NCBI RefSeq assembly: GCF_019429485.1 | Contig: NZ_JAHXZN010000004.1 | Span: 248,001 to 312,000, forward strand | From: Sphingomonas citri | Lineage (GTDB): Bacteria; Pseudomonadota; Alphaproteobacteria; Sphingomonadales; Sphingomonadaceae | Direction of reading: 5' to 3' | Length of the DNA: 64,000 bases | Shown here: one piece after another, positions 35,657 to 44,791 of the stretch | Position numbering within the stretch: the first letter of the stretch is position 1 | Layout of the letters: the number at the start of each line of letters is the position of its first letter | The notes under the pieces: model-generated | What the model saw: the letters and a program-made list of their open reading frames with translations, nothing else | Database searches by the model: none | Told to the model about the DNA's origin: nothing | Made by a program: the position numbers and the translations under genes

Positions 35657-36367
35657 TCAGCGGGTAGCGAGCCAGATCGTGTGCGGCGGCGCCTCGCCGT
35701 GGCCGTCGGGATCGACCGTGGCGACGTCGACGGCGAAGCCTGCGGCGCGCAGGCGCCCGGTGAAGTCGGCGTCCGCAAAGGCCGACCAGACCGCGAGCAC
35801 GCCGCCGGGGCGGAGCGCGGCGCGCGCGGCGCGAAGCCCCCAGTCGCAGTAGAGCCGCTCGTTGGCGAGGTGGATCAGGCCCTCGGGGCCGTTGTCGACG
35901 TCGAGCAGGATCGCGTCGAAGCGCGCCTCCTGCTGAAGGATGACGTCGTGGACGTCGCCGACGACCAGCGACACGCGCGGGTCGGCGAGCGACTCGCCGT
36001 GGATGTGGCGCAGCGGCCCGGTCGCCCAGGCGACCACCTCGGGGACGAGCTCGGCGACAGTGATCCTCGCCTCGCGCGGCAGCACGGCGCGCGCCGCGGC
36101 CAGGGTGAAGCCCATGCCGAGCCCGCCGATCAGCACGCGCGGCGCGGGGCCGAGTCCGCGCAGCGCGAGGGTGGCGAGCGCCTCCTCGGAGCGGACTGCC
36201 CAGCTGCCCATCAGCTGCTCGTCGCCGAACAGGATTTCGTAATCCTGTTCGTGGCGCCGCAGGTGGAGCTGGCCGCCGTCGGGCAGCTCGGCGGTGTCGA
36301 CGAGGACGCCCCAGGGGCCGTCCGCGTCGACGTCGGGCGTGCCGAGGGCCGCCCCGGCCACCGCCAT
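35657..36367 (-). CDS. Spermidine synthase-like methyltransferase-fold protein
   Basis: 236 residues. The Rossmann core shows VLIGGLGMGFTLAAAR (motif I), VAELVPEVVAWATG and DAILLDVDNGP, as in SpeE-type polyamine synthases, but it is shorter and lacks the family's N-terminal beta domain in full. It could transfer an aminopropyl or other group from a SAM-type donor; the true reaction is unknown. Its start lies 8 bases after the cold-shock gene, so both may share a transcript. Confidence 0.8.
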   Translation of the reverse strand: MAVAGAALGTPDVDADGPWGVLVDTAELPDGGQLHLRRHEQDYEILFGDEQLMGSWAVRSEEALATLALRGLGPAPRVLIGGLGMGFTLAAARAVLPREARITVAELVPEVVAWATGPLRHIHGESLADPRVSLVVGDVHDVILQQEARFDAILLDVDNGPEGLIHLANERLYCDWGLRAARAALRPGGVLAVWSAFADADFTGRLRAAGFAVDVATVDPDGHGEAPPHTIWLATR

Positions 36368-36375
36368 CGCGCGGC

Positions 36376-36582
36376 TCAGGCGGACTGGAGGTTGACGGCC
36401 GAGACCTTGCCGCGCCGGTCGGTCTCGAGCTCGTAGCTGACGCGCTGGTCCTTATCGAGCGTGCGCAGGCCGGCGCGCTCGACCGCGCTGATGTGGACGA
36501 AGGCGTCGGTGCCGCCGTCCTCCGGCGCGATGAAGCCATAGCCCTTGTCGGCGTTGAAGAATTTGACGGTGCCGGTGATCAT
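36376..36582 (-). CDS. Cold-shock protein, CspA family
   Basis: 68 residues, the normal size of a single cold-shock domain. RNA-binding motifs RNP1 (KGYGFIAPE) and RNP2 (DAFVHIS) are intact. AAGGA lies upstream of the ATG. Such proteins melt RNA structure and often respond to cold or stationary phase. The 140 bases upstream hold no gene and may form a long regulatory leader, as known for csp genes. Confidence 0.93.
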   Translation of the reverse strand: MITGTVKFFNADKGYGFIAPEDGGTDAFVHISAVERAGLRTLDKDQRVSYELETDRRGKVSAVNLQSA

Positions 36583-37036
36583 GGGGGCGTCCTTCATCCC
36601 AGGTGACGGGGCTGCCACGGGAGCGGCACCCCGGCTTCGTTTGGCTTGAAAGGGATATGGGGAGGCGAGAGCGGCCCGAGATCCGTCGCATGCGACGTCG
36701 CCGGACCGCGATAGGGCGGTGGGTTGGGGAAAGATAGGCGGAATCGGTGGGGTGGCGAACAGTGAAGGCCAGGCAGCGTCGGAGCGGGATCCACCGTGCT
36801 GCGCTCGCAGCTTAGCTCTGCCCCATTTCTCCGTCATCGCGGACGTGGTCCGGGATCCACCGTGCCGCGTACCGTCAAGGCGTCGCTCTCGCGGAGGTGT
36901 GGATCCCGGACCAAGTCCGGGATGACGGAAGGCGAGGAGCGTCGCCGACGTTTCGCGCAGGAAGCCCGGAAGGGTGTCGATGACCTTCCGGCTGATGGTC
37001 GACGCGCTCGTTGCCGTCAGGCCGACCCGCCGCTTC
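36583..37036. other. Gap between csp and rnhA: csp leader plus repeat
   Basis: About 450 bases without a supported gene. The left part is the likely promoter and leader of the cold-shock gene; an AT-richer CATATCCC word is at about 36655. The right part holds palindromic repeat copy 5 (36833-36926). Confidence 0.5.
36833..36926. repeat. GGATCC-armed palindromic repeat, copy 5
   Basis: Arms GTCATCGCGGACGTGGTCC, GGGATCCACC and GTGGATCCCGGACC, AAGTCCGGGATGAC; 94 bases, the same length as the copy inside rnr. Confidence 0.88.
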
Positions 37037-37495
37037 TCACCCCCGCTTGGCACGCCCCGCGGCCACCGCGGCGTCGCTGGCGAGCCGGTCGGCGCGCTCG
37101 TTCTCGGGGTGGCCGGCGTGGCCCTTCACCCACTCCCACTCGACCCGGTGCGGCTCGGCCGCGGCGAGCAGCGCCTGCCACAGCTCGGCGTTCTTGACCG
37201 GCTTCTTGTCCGCGGTCTTCCAGCCGTTCTTGCGCCAGCCGTGGATCCATTTGGTCAGCCCGTCCATGACGTAGCGGCTGTCGGTCATCAGCTTGACTCG
37301 GCACGGGCGGGTGAGCGCGTTCAGCCCCTCGATCGCGGCGGTCAGTTCCATGCGGTTGTTGGTGGTTACCGCGTCGCCGCCGGAGAGCTCCTTCTCGTGC
37401 GCGCCGCTGCGGATCACCACGCCCCAGCCGCCCGGGCCGGGGTTTCCCTTGCAGGCGCCGTCGGTGAACATCTCGACGAGGGTGAGTTCGGTCAT
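37037..37495 (-). CDS. rnhA: Ribonuclease HI
   Basis: 152 residues. The acidic catalytic set is complete: D12 ([16 protein letters not shown]), E50 (NRMELTAA), D72 (LMTDSRYV) and D136 (ENERADRLA). It cleaves RNA in RNA-DNA hybrids. The start overlaps the stop of thrB (ATGA), in the common alphaproteobacterial order ispH-thrB-rnhA. Confidence 0.96.
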   Translation of the reverse strand: MTELTLVEMFTDGACKGNPGPGGWGVVIRSGAHEKELSGGDAVTTNNRMELTAAIEGLNALTRPCRVKLMTDSRYVMDGLTKWIHGWRKNGWKTADKKPVKNAELWQALLAAAEPHRVEWEWVKGHAGHPENERADRLASDAAVAAGRAKRG

Positions 37496-38445
37496 GGGAA
37501 ACAGTCCGGATGGGCCTCGTACCAGGCGAGGCGGTGGAGATAGGCGAGCGGGTCCTTGCGCGTCACCAGCGCGTCGGCGGGGGTGTGCAGCCAGTCCCAC
37601 GCGCGGCTCAGCAGGAAGCGGACGCAGGCGCCGCGTGCGAGCAGCGGCAGCGCGGCGCGCTCGGCGGCGGAGAGCGGCGCCGCCGCGGCATAGCCGGCGA
37701 GCAGCGCCGCGCCCACCGCGGCGTCGACCGGCGCGCCGGCGGCGTCGAACGCCCAGGCCGAGTGCATCACCGCCAGGTCGTAGGCGGTGAGGTCGGTGCA
37801 GGCGAAGTAGAAGTCGATCAGTCCGGTGACCGCGTCGCCCAGCATCAGCACGTTGTCCGGGAAGAGGTCGGCGTGGATCGCGCCGCTCGGCAGGTCGCGC
37901 GGCCAGTCGCGCTCGATCGCGTCGAGCGCGTGCGCCACGCGATCGTACAGGCCGGGCCGGATCGTGTCGATGTCGCGCCCGCAGCGCTCGAGCAGCGGAC
38001 GCCACGTCGCCAGCCCCATCGAGTTGGCGCGGGTCGGCGTGAAGTCGGCGAGCGCGACGTGCATCTCGCCCAGTGCGCGGGCGGCGGCGTTCGCCTGTGC
38101 CGGGCTGGGGTGCGACACCGAGACGCCGGGAAGGAAGCGGATCAGGCAGGCGGGGCGCCCGGCGAGCCGCTGGATCGCGACGCCGTCGCGGTCGGCGATC
38201 GCGGGGGGCACGGGCAGGCCCTTCGCGGCGAGGTGGTCGAGCAGCGCGAGGAAGAAGGGCAGGTCGTCGGCGGCCACGCGCTTCTCGTAGAGCGTGAGGA
38301 TGAAGCGCGCGTCGGTGGTGTCGACGAGATAGTTGGAATTCTCCACTCCTTCGGCGATGCCCTTGGCCGAGACCAGGGCGCCTGCGTCGTAGCGCGCGAG
38401 GAAGGCGGCGAGCGCCTCGGCCGATACCTGCGTGTAGACTGCCAC
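37492..38445 (-). CDS. thrB: Homoserine kinase, type II (aminoglycoside-kinase fold)
   Basis: 317 residues, with the N-terminal [22 protein letters not shown] typical of alphaproteobacterial ThrB and the catalytic loop [11 protein letters not shown] followed by [11 protein letters not shown]. It phosphorylates homoserine for threonine synthesis. The fold is that of phosphotransferases, not the GHMP fold of E. coli ThrB. A threonine synthase gene lies 6 kb away in this window. Confidence 0.93.
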   Translation of the reverse strand: MAVYTQVSAEALAAFLARYDAGALVSAKGIAEGVENSNYLVDTTDARFILTLYEKRVAADDLPFFLALLDHLAAKGLPVPPAIADRDGVAIQRLAGRPACLIRFLPGVSVSHPSPAQANAAARALGEMHVALADFTPTRANSMGLATWRPLLERCGRDIDTIRPGLYDRVAHALDAIERDWPRDLPSGAIHADLFPDNVLMLGDAVTGLIDFYFACTDLTAYDLAVMHSAWAFDAAGAPVDAAVGAALLAGYAAAAPLSAAERAALPLLARGACVRFLLSRAWDWLHTPADALVTRKDPLAYLHRLAWYEAHPDCFP

Positions 38446-38562
38446 CTGCTGCCCCCTCGTGGCGGCCGTCCCAGCGCCCGCGGCCGGTTCGTTCGCGGAA
38501 GAGAGGAGGCCGGGTCAAGCCCGGAGGTGCGATTCTTGATGCGGTGCGGGCCGCTCCCGCGC

Positions 38563-38657
38563 CGTCACCCCGGCCTTGTTCCGGGGCCCACCTCCCCGCG
38601 TCCTCGCGCGCCGATGAACGTGCGGGACGGTGGATCCCGGAACACGTCCGCGATGAC
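38563..38657. repeat. GGATCC-armed palindromic repeat, copy 6
   Basis: Arms GTCACCCCGGCCTTGTTCC, GGGGCCCACC and GTGGATCCCGGAAC, ACGTCCGCGATGAC. It lies between ispH and thrB, which weakens the case for a single transcript unless the element is read through. Confidence 0.8.
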
Positions 38658-38704
38658 GGAACGTGGGTGAGGGCCGGGCGCGGGAAAGCCGGCAGCCCGC
38701 TCCG

Positions 38705-39670
38705 TTACGCCGCCGCCGCCTCCAGCCCGCGCGGCAGCTTGAAGGCGATCGTCTCGCGCGTGGTCTCCTCCTCGCGCTCGGTCACGTCGAAGCGGGTCGA
38801 CAACCGGTCGACCAGCTCGCGCACCAGCAGCTCGGGCGCGGAGGCGCCGGCGGTGAGGCCCAGCGTGCCGACGCCGTCGAGGAACGCCCAGTCGAGGTCG
38901 GCGGCGCGCTGGATCAGCGCCGCGCGGATCCCCTGGCGCTCCGCCACCTCGACCAGGCGGAGCGAGTTGGACGAGTTGGGTGCGCCGATCACCAGCACCG
39001 CGTCGCACGCCGCCGCGATCGCCTTCACCGCGGCCTGGCGGTTCGAGGTGGCGTAACAGATGTCCTCGCCGTGCGGCGCCTGCACCAGCGGGAAGCGCGC
39101 GTGCAGCGCCGCCACCACCGCGGCGGTGTCGTCGACCGAGAGCGTCGTCTGGGTGAGGAAGGCGAGGTTCGCGGGATCGGCGGGGGCGAGCGCGGCGACG
39201 TCCTCCACCGTCTCGATCAGCGTCATCGCGCCGGCGGGCACCTGGCCGAAGGTGCCGATCACCTCGGGATGGCCGGCATGGCCGATGAACAGGATGTGCC
39301 GCCCCGCCGCGACCAGCCGCTCGGCCTGGCGATGGACCTTGGAGACGAGGGGGCAGGTCGCGTCGAGATAGTCGAGCCCGCGGTCTTGCGCCGCGGCGGG
39401 CACCGACTTGGGCACGCCGTGCGCGGAGAAGACCACGGGCGCGCCGTCGGGCACCTCGTCCAGTTCCTCGACGAAGATCGCACCCTTCGCCTTCAGCGAG
39501 TCGACCACGAACTTGTTGTGGACGATCTCGTGGCGGACATAGACGGGCGCGCCGTGCTTCTCGATCGCCAGCTCGACGATGCGGATCGCGCGGTCGACGC
39601 CGGCGCAGAAGCCGCGCGGGGCGGCGATCAGCAGCTCGAGCGGGCGGCGGGCGGGAACGGGTTCGGCCAT
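38705..39670 (-). CDS. ispH: 4-hydroxy-3-methylbut-2-enyl diphosphate reductase
   Basis: 321 residues from the ATG at 39670; an upstream reading adds 31 unlikely residues. The three iron-sulfur cysteines are in [10 protein letters not shown] (C22), [11 protein letters not shown] and [10 protein letters not shown] (with the cysteine just before it); [10 protein letters not shown] holds the catalytic Glu. It performs the last step of the MEP isoprenoid route, giving IPP and DMAPP. It is divergent from a lipoprotein gene. Confidence 0.96.
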   Translation of the reverse strand: MAEPVPARRPLELLIAAPRGFCAGVDRAIRIVELAIEKHGAPVYVRHEIVHNKFVVDSLKAKGAIFVEELDEVPDGAPVVFSAHGVPKSVPAAAQDRGLDYLDATCPLVSKVHRQAERLVAAGRHILFIGHAGHPEVIGTFGQVPAGAMTLIETVEDVAALAPADPANLAFLTQTTLSVDDTAAVVAALHARFPLVQAPHGEDICYATSNRQAAVKAIAAACDAVLVIGAPNSSNSLRLVEVAERQGIRAALIQRAADLDWAFLDGVGTLGLTAGASAPELLVRELVDRLSTRFDVTEREEETTRETIAFKLPRGLEAAAA

Positions 39671-39786
39671 GCGCCCGCGTCTACGCCAATGCTTGCTCCG
39701 GCGATAGTCGGTTCCTATGCTGCGGGCGTGACCGGGGCCGTTCGCGCGGCCCCGTTGTCGCATGTGCTGATTGTCGGGATACTCCT

Positions 39787-40467
39787 GTGAATTCTCCCAC
39801 CGTGTCTCCTCCCGGCGTGCCTCTCCACCGCCCGCTCGCCGCGTCGCTCGTCCTCCTGCTCGCGGCGGGCTGCGCGCGCACCGGCGAGATCGACGTGTCG
39901 CGCGGCGGCGCGGGCATCACCGCGGTACGCTCGGCCTGCCCGACCGTGGCGGTCCCGGCGGGCACGGGTGACGTCACCCTGTTCGACCCGCCCGCCAGCC
40001 GCACCGCCAGCGCGATCGACACCGTGGCGACGATCAGCAACGTGCGCTCCACCTGCGACGACCAGGGCAGCGACGTGATCACGCGCGTCACCTTCGACGT
40101 GCGCGCGCGCCGCGTCCGCGCCGACTCGCCGCGCGACGTGACCTTGCCCTATTTCATCGCGATCACGCGCGGCGGCAGCTCGGTGGTGGCGAAGCGGCTC
40201 GGCCAGGTCGCGCTCCACTTCGACGCCGGCCAGCCGGTGGCTACCGCCTCGGCGGAGGCGACCAGCGCGGTGTCGCGCGCGGCCGCGACGCTGCCGTCCG
40301 AGGTGCGCGACCGGCTGACCAAGAAGCGCAAGGCGGGCGACGAGGACGCCGCGCTCGACCCGCTCGCCGACCCGCAGGTGCGCACCGCGGTCGCCTCGGC
40401 CAGCTTCGAGGCGCTGGTCGGCTTCCAGCTCACGCCCGATCAGCTGAAATATAACGCAACCCGCTGA
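39787..40467 (+). CDS. Lipoprotein of unknown function
   Basis: 226 residues from a GTG. The signal peptide ends in the lipobox LAAGC near residue 29, so it is membrane-anchored outside the cytoplasm. The body has a beta-rich composition with [12 protein letters not shown] and [17 protein letters not shown] and a charged segment ([21 protein letters not shown]). No family name can be given with certainty. Divergent from ispH. Confidence 0.75.
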   Translation: MNSPTVSPPGVPLHRPLAASLVLLLAAGCARTGEIDVSRGGAGITAVRSACPTVAVPAGTGDVTLFDPPASRTASAIDTVATISNVRSTCDDQGSDVITRVTFDVRARRVRADSPRDVTLPYFIAITRGGSSVVAKRLGQVALHFDAGQPVATASAEATSAVSRAAATLPSEVRDRLTKKRKAGDEDAALDPLADPQVRTAVASASFEALVGFQLTPDQLKYNATR

Positions 40468-40595
40468 CGAGGCGGCATTTTCACATCTTCTGCGACGAGC
40501 CGAGTCGGAGCGGCGGCGAGCCGGTCACCTTTGAGCAACCATTTTCGGCCTAAGCCTTTGGTCGAAGGCGCCACCGGCGCGGCAAGGAGTTGTTC

Positions 40596-40964
40596 GTGAC
40601 CGCATTGACGCCGCTGTTGTCCTCCTCGTCGCTGGCCGCCGCGGCCGCACCGACGACGCGCGCGGCGGTCCCGGCGGCGACCCCGCCGGCCGCGGCGCCG
40701 GCGTCGGATCGCACCATCGCGGCGCGGGTCGACTCGCAGGTGGCGGGGGGTGCGCTCAGCGCGGACGCGGGCGCATCGCTCAAGGACTTCTTCGGCGAGA
40801 CCGGCGGGTCGGGATCGACCGGCAGCCTGATGCGCCGCGCCGACGCGCAGCTCGACCAGTTCGATCGCGTGCTCGACAAGTTGCGCTCCAGCCTCGGCAG
40901 CGGCGCCACCTACGGCAGCCTCACGCCGGGCAGCAGCGGGATGGTGGTCGACCGGCTGGCGTGA
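40596..40964 (+). CDS. Hypothetical Ala/Ser-rich protein
   Basis: 122 residues from a GTG at 40596 with AAGGAG seven bases upstream; a TTG two codons earlier is possible. The first 45 residues are low-complexity Ala/Pro/Thr; the rest contains [11 protein letters not shown] and a helix [18 protein letters not shown]. No signal or membrane segment. The upstream AACCAT word (40537-40542) and CCTAAG resemble the boxes at 20912 and 28999. Confidence 0.55.
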   Translation: MTALTPLLSSSSLAAAAAPTTRAAVPAATPPAAAPASDRTIAARVDSQVAGGALSADAGASLKDFFGETGGSGSTGSLMRRADAQLDQFDRVLDKLRSSLGSGATYGSLTPGSSGMVVDRLA

Positions 40965-41272
40965 GCCGGCGGAGGCTGGTCCTCTTCCAGAAGCAGCGGT
41001 CTCTCGCGCTGGACCGAGACGGTGGGCCGCTGCCGCCGTCCCCTCGCATCATCGTCGCGCCTGCGTGGCGTCATCGTCCCTCTCCCTCCGTCATCCCCGC
41101 CTGCGCGGGGATGACGGAGGGGGGATGGCGGAAGGGGAGAGCCGGGATGACGACCACGGGGCAGGTCGCGCGCGCTCCTCGCCGGCCTTGCTCGCGCCTT
41201 CGCCAAGGCTTTGCCCTCGCGCCCACCCACCGGGGCTTTGCCCGCGCGCCGCCGCGCGCTACGGAACGAACA
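40965..41272. other. Gap before ruvB with a perfect hairpin
   Basis: 308 bases without a supported gene. A perfect 15-base stem (41086-41100 with 41105-41119, loop CTGC) uses the words GTCATCCCCGC and GCGGGGATGAC, like a condensed form of the GGATCC-armed repeat arms. No ruvA or ruvC remnant is seen. Near the end, two imperfect direct repeats of a GGCTTTGCCC-type word occur at about 41206-41250. Confidence 0.5.
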
Positions 41273-42295
41273 GTGACCGACGCCGACCGCCTGATCTCAT
41301 CCACGCGCCGCGTCGAGGACGTCGACGCCGCGCTGCGCCCCAAGACGCTCGACGATTTCGTCGGCCAGAAGGCCGCGCGCGAGAATCTCCGGGTCTTCAT
41401 CGACGCCGCGCGCGGCCGCGGCGACGCGCTCGACCATGTCCTGTTCTTCGGCCCGCCGGGGCTCGGCAAGACCACGCTGGCGCAGATCATCGCGCGCGAG
41501 ATGGGGGTGGGCTTCCGCGCCACCTCGGGGCCGGTGATCGCCAAGTCCGGCGATCTCGCCGCGCTGCTGACCAACCTCGAGGACGGCGACGTGCTGTTCA
41601 TCGACGAGATCCACCGGCTCCAGCCCGCGGTGGAGGAGGTGCTCTACCCCGCGATGGAGGACCGCGCGCTCGATCTGATGATCGGCGAGGGACCGTCGGC
41701 GCGCTCGGTGCGGATCGACCTGCCGCGCTTCACTTTGGTGGGCGCGACGACGCGGCAGGGGCTGCTCACCACGCCGCTGCGCGACCGGTTCGGCATCCCG
41801 GTGCGGCTGCAATTCTACACCGTCGAGGAACTCACGCGCGTGGTCGCGCGCGCGGCGGGGCTGCTCGAGCTCGGCATCGCGCCCGACGGCGCCGCCGAGA
41901 TCGCGCGGCGCGCGCGCGGCACGCCGCGCATCGCCGGGCGCCTGCTGCGCCGCGTGCGTGACTTCGCCAATGTCGCCGGCGCGGCGACGGTCGACGCCGG
42001 TGTCGCCGACCGCGCGCTCAACCGGCTCGAGGTCGACAAGCTCGGGCTCGACGCGATGGACCGGCGCTATCTCTCGATGATCGCCGACGTGTACCGCGGC
42101 GGCCCGGTCGGGGTGGAGACGCTCGCCGCCGGGCTGAGCGAGCCGCGCGACACGATCGAGGAGGTGATCGAGCCTTATCTGATCCAGCTCGGGCTGGTGG
42201 CGCGCACCGCGCGCGGGCGCGTGCTCAACGCCGGCGGGTGGAAGCACCTGGGCTTGAACCCGCCCGCGGGGAGCCAGGACGGGCTGTTCGATTAA
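41273..42295 (+). CDS. ruvB: Holliday junction branch-migration helicase RuvB
   Basis: 340 residues from a GTG. AAA+ ATPase with Walker [10 protein letters not shown] (60-68), Walker B FIDEIHRL, sensor 1 GATTRQG and arginine-finger region; a winged-helix DNA-binding end follows ([29 protein letters not shown]). It drives branch migration with RuvA. ruvA and ruvC are usually directly upstream in bacteria but are absent here. Confidence 0.96.
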   Translation: MTDADRLISSTRRVEDVDAALRPKTLDDFVGQKAARENLRVFIDAARGRGDALDHVLFFGPPGLGKTTLAQIIAREMGVGFRATSGPVIAKSGDLAALLTNLEDGDVLFIDEIHRLQPAVEEVLYPAMEDRALDLMIGEGPSARSVRIDLPRFTLVGATTRQGLLTTPLRDRFGIPVRLQFYTVEELTRVVARAAGLLELGIAPDGAAEIARRARGTPRIAGRLLRRVRDFANVAGAATVDAGVADRALNRLEVDKLGLDAMDRRYLSMIADVYRGGPVGVETLAAGLSEPRDTIEEVIEPYLIQLGLVARTARGRVLNAGGWKHLGLNPPAGSQDGLFD

Positions 42296-42306
42296 AGCGA
42301 GCGAAG

Positions 42307-42330
42307 ATCCTCCCCGCGAGCGGGGAGGAT
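42307..42330. repeat. Short hairpin repeat (ATCCTCCCC type), copy 3
   Basis: An 11-base perfect stem with a two-base loop (42307-42317 with 42320-42330), followed by TT, 11 bases after the ruvB stop. It may stop ruvB transcription. Confidence 0.65.
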
Positions 42331-42423
42331 TTGCCGTGGCGAGCGCTGTCCTACGCCACGCACGTCCGTCTACACCGCGCGGGTGACCGCTCGCTCCCTC
42401 CTCGCCCCGCGCCGCTCCCACCC

Positions 42424-42478
42424 GCGACTCAACATTCGCGCCGACACGCGCCGGCGACTCAACATTCGCAACATTCGC
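42424..42478 (+). promoter_or_regulatory. Direct repeats upstream of hrcA
   Basis: GCGACTCAACATTCGC occurs at 42424-42439 and again at 42454-42469, a 30-base period, with a third partial copy (AACATTCGC) at 42470-42478. They lie 70-125 bases before the hrcA start. No CIRCE element (TTAGCACTC-N9-GAGTGCTAA) is present. Regular spacing over three helical turns suggests a protein binding array; the protein is not known. Confidence 0.45.
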
Positions 42479-42547
42479 GCCCACCGCTCACCCGCCACCG
42501 CCCCGCGCCCGGTTGAGCCCGCCCCCGCCGCCGCCTACATTGCCGAC

Positions 42548-43591
42548 GTGACGCCCTCGCCCCCGATCGCCGAGCTGACCGACCGCGCGCGCGACATCTT
42601 CCGCCGCGTCGTCGACGGCTATCTCCACAGCGGCCTGCCGGTCGGCTCCAAGGCGCTGGCGCAGGCGGGGCTCAACCTCTCGCCCGCGTCGATCCGCAAC
42701 GTTCTCGCCCAGCTCGAGGCCGCCGGGCTGCTCGCGGCGCCGCACACCTCGGCAGGGCGGATGCCGACCGAGCGCGGCCTGCGGCTGTTCGTCGACGGCA
42801 TGATGCAGGCGCGCGAACCCTCGATCGAGGAGCGCGCGCAGATCGAGGCGCGCGCCGCCGCCGCCGGGCCGGTGGAGGAGGCGCTCGCCGCCACCACCGC
42901 GGCGTTGTCGGGCCTGTCCGCCTGCGCCGGGCTGGTGATGGTGCCCAAGCGCGAGGCGGTGCTGCGCTCGATCGGCTTCGTCCCGCTCGGGCCGGCACAG
43001 GCGCTCGCGGTGCTGGTCGGCGAGGACGGCGCGGTGGAAAATCGCGTGATCGACCTGCCCGCCGCGCTCGATCCGTCGGCGCTGGTCGAGGCGGGCAATT
43101 ACATGACCGCGACGCTCGGCGGGCTGACGCTCGCCGAGGCGCGCCAGCGGCTCGAGCGCGAGCTGGCCGACGGGCGCAGCGCGCTCGACGCCGCCGCGCG
43201 CGCGCTGGTGGAGCGCGGGCTGGCGGTGTGGAGCGAGGACGGCGCGCGCCGTCCGGTGCTGATCGTGCGCGGGCAGGGGCGGCTGCTCGACGACGCCGCC
43301 ACCGCCGACCTGGAGCGCGTGCGCGGGCTGCTCGACGACCTCGAGGGCAAGCAGGAGATCGCCGCTCTGCTCGATTCGGCGCGCGCGGGCGACGCGACGC
43401 GGATCTTCATCGGCGCGGAGAACAAGCTGTTCGCGCTGTCGGGATCCTCGGTGATCGCCAAACCGTTCCGCGGGCATGACGGGCGCGTGGTCGGCGTGGT
43501 CGGGGTGATCGGGCCGACGCGGTTGAACTATGCGCGGGTCGTGCCCATGGTGGATTTCACCGCCGCCACGCTCGCCCGCCTGCTCGGGTGA
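42548..43591 (+). CDS. hrcA: Heat-inducible transcription repressor HrcA
   Basis: 347 residues from a GTG. A winged helix with GSKALAQAGLNLSPASIRNVLAQLEAAGLL and HTSAGRMPTERGLRLFVD, then the GAF-like domain and the closing VIGPTRLNYARVVPMVDF. HrcA binds CIRCE operators of chaperone genes and is helped by GroEL. It is followed by grpE after 44 bases, the usual order. No CIRCE is seen before it here. Confidence 0.94.
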   Translation: MTPSPPIAELTDRARDIFRRVVDGYLHSGLPVGSKALAQAGLNLSPASIRNVLAQLEAAGLLAAPHTSAGRMPTERGLRLFVDGMMQAREPSIEERAQIEARAAAAGPVEEALAATTAALSGLSACAGLVMVPKREAVLRSIGFVPLGPAQALAVLVGEDGAVENRVIDLPAALDPSALVEAGNYMTATLGGLTLAEARQRLERELADGRSALDAAARALVERGLAVWSEDGARRPVLIVRGQGRLLDDAATADLERVRGLLDDLEGKQEIAALLDSARAGDATRIFIGAENKLFALSGSSVIAKPFRGHDGRVVGVVGVIGPTRLNYARVVPMVDFTAATLARLLG

Positions 43592-43635
43592 CGCGCGCGC
43601 CCGATGTTCGAGACGCTTGAGAAGACAGGGACAGA

Positions 43636-44187
43636 ATGAGCGACCAACCGACTTCCGCCGACGACCTGCGCGAGGCCACCGCCGAGGCCGCGCCCGAGGT
43701 GGCCGAGCACGACACCCAGGCGCAGCGCATCGCCGAGCTGGAGGACCAGCTCGCCGCCGCGCGCCAGGAGACGCTGTACGCCCAGGCCGATATCCAGAAC
43801 GTGCGCCGCCGCGCGGAGAAGGATGCCGCCGACGCGCGCGCCTATGCCGCCACCAATTTCGCGCGCGACGTGCTGTCGGTGAACGACAATCTCGAGCGCG
43901 CGCTGGCCGCGATCCCGGCCGAGCTGCGCGCCGACGACAAGTTCAAGGGTCTCGTCACCGGGCTGGAGGCGACCGGGCGCGAGCTGACCAACGTCTTCGC
44001 GCGCCACGGCTTGACCAAGATCGAGGCGATGGGCCAGCCGCTCGACCCCAACCGCCACCAGGCGATGGTCGAGATGCCGAGCGACGCCGAGCCGGGCACG
44101 GTGGTGCAGGAGATGCAGTCGGGCTGGATGATCAAGGACCGGCTGCTGCGCCCCGCGCTGGTCGGGGTGGCGAAGAAGCCGGAGTAA
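43636..44187 (+). CDS. grpE: Nucleotide exchange factor GrpE
   Basis: 183 residues. A long coiled helix (residues about 28-65, IAELEDQLAAARQETLYAQADIQNVRRR) precedes the four-helix and beta-wing part ending in GTVVQEMQSGWMIKDRLLRPALVGVAKKPE. It releases ADP from DnaK. It is probably cotranscribed with hrcA; dnaK and dnaJ are not next to it. Confidence 0.95.
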   Translation: MSDQPTSADDLREATAEAAPEVAEHDTQAQRIAELEDQLAAARQETLYAQADIQNVRRRAEKDAADARAYAATNFARDVLSVNDNLERALAAIPAELRADDKFKGLVTGLEATGRELTNVFARHGLTKIEAMGQPLDPNRHQAMVEMPSDAEPGTVVQEMQSGWMIKDRLLRPALVGVAKKPE

Positions 44188-44227
44188 GGTGAGGGCGGGC
44201 GTTCGCGATCGTGGCGCCCGCCGACGC

Positions 44228-44482
44228 TCAGGGTCGCGCGGCGCGGAGCACCGCCGCCATCCGCGCTTCCCAGCCGTCACCGGTGGCGCGGAACGTGTCG
44301 ACGACGTCGCGGGGGAGCGGGATCATGACCATGATGGTGTCGGGGGCAGGCGCCGCGGAGCGGGAAAAGGCGGCTGCGAAAGGCAACTCCTCGACCGGAC
44401 GGGCGCGCGCGAAGTCGGCCTCGGTCCACTCCGGGTTATCGTCGTCGAACACGACGTCGTCGATCTCAGGCCGGTCGGACAT
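44228..44482 (-). CDS. brnA: BrnA-like antitoxin
   Basis: 84 residues from the ATG at 44482. An acidic start (MSDRPEIDDVVFDDDNPEWT) is followed by the BrnA-type ribbon-helix-helix end MVMIPLPRDVVDTFRATGDGWEARMAAVLR. It should neutralise BrnT and repress the pair by binding its promoter. It overlaps brnT by 17 bases. The pair lies between grpE and threonine synthase. Confidence 0.83.
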   Translation of the reverse strand: MSDRPEIDDVVFDDDNPEWTEADFARARPVEELPFAAAFSRSAAPAPDTIMVMIPLPRDVVDTFRATGDGWEARMAAVLRAARP

Positions 44483-44723
44483 GGCGCCGATACTCCTTGG
44501 TGCGGGCACGCCGCAGGCTGATTATCCGGAGGCGCTGCTCGCGCCATGTCACGGCCGCGCAATAGGGCAGGCCATCGATCAATCCGTAGAGCCGGTAGCG
44601 CGGCTCGTCGAAGCGAGGGTCAGCGATCGCCACGGTCTGCTCCATCTCCGCTGCCCGCCCCAGCGCGATCCCGTGCTTGGCGCGGTTGGCCGCATCCTTG
44701 GCGACATCATACTCGATCTCCAC
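44466..44723 (-). CDS. brnT: BrnT-like ribonuclease toxin
   Basis: 85 residues from a GTG at 44723, chosen because family members start with an (M)xIEYDxxKDxxNxxKHG pattern right here; a GTG at 44774 would add 17. Marks: DVAKDAANRAKHGIAL, ADPRFDEPRYRLYGLIDG and IISLRRARTKEYRRH, with catalytic-type basic residues. BrnT is a RelE-like RNase. Order toxin then antitoxin is normal for brnTA. A TACAAT word is close upstream of the start. Confidence 0.82.
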   Translation of the reverse strand: MEIEYDVAKDAANRAKHGIALGRAAEMEQTVAIADPRFDEPRYRLYGLIDGLPYCAAVTWREQRLRIISLRRARTKEYRRHVRPA

Positions 44724-44791
44724 CGTCCATTGTAGCGGCAGAACACGTCGCCCCGGTGGACGCCGCCGCACCACCCGCTAAGGCTATTGGC

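Noticed and set aside
42296..42547. CIRCE operator before hrcA
   Set aside because: I looked for TTAGCACTC-N9-GAGTGCTAA and found no match.
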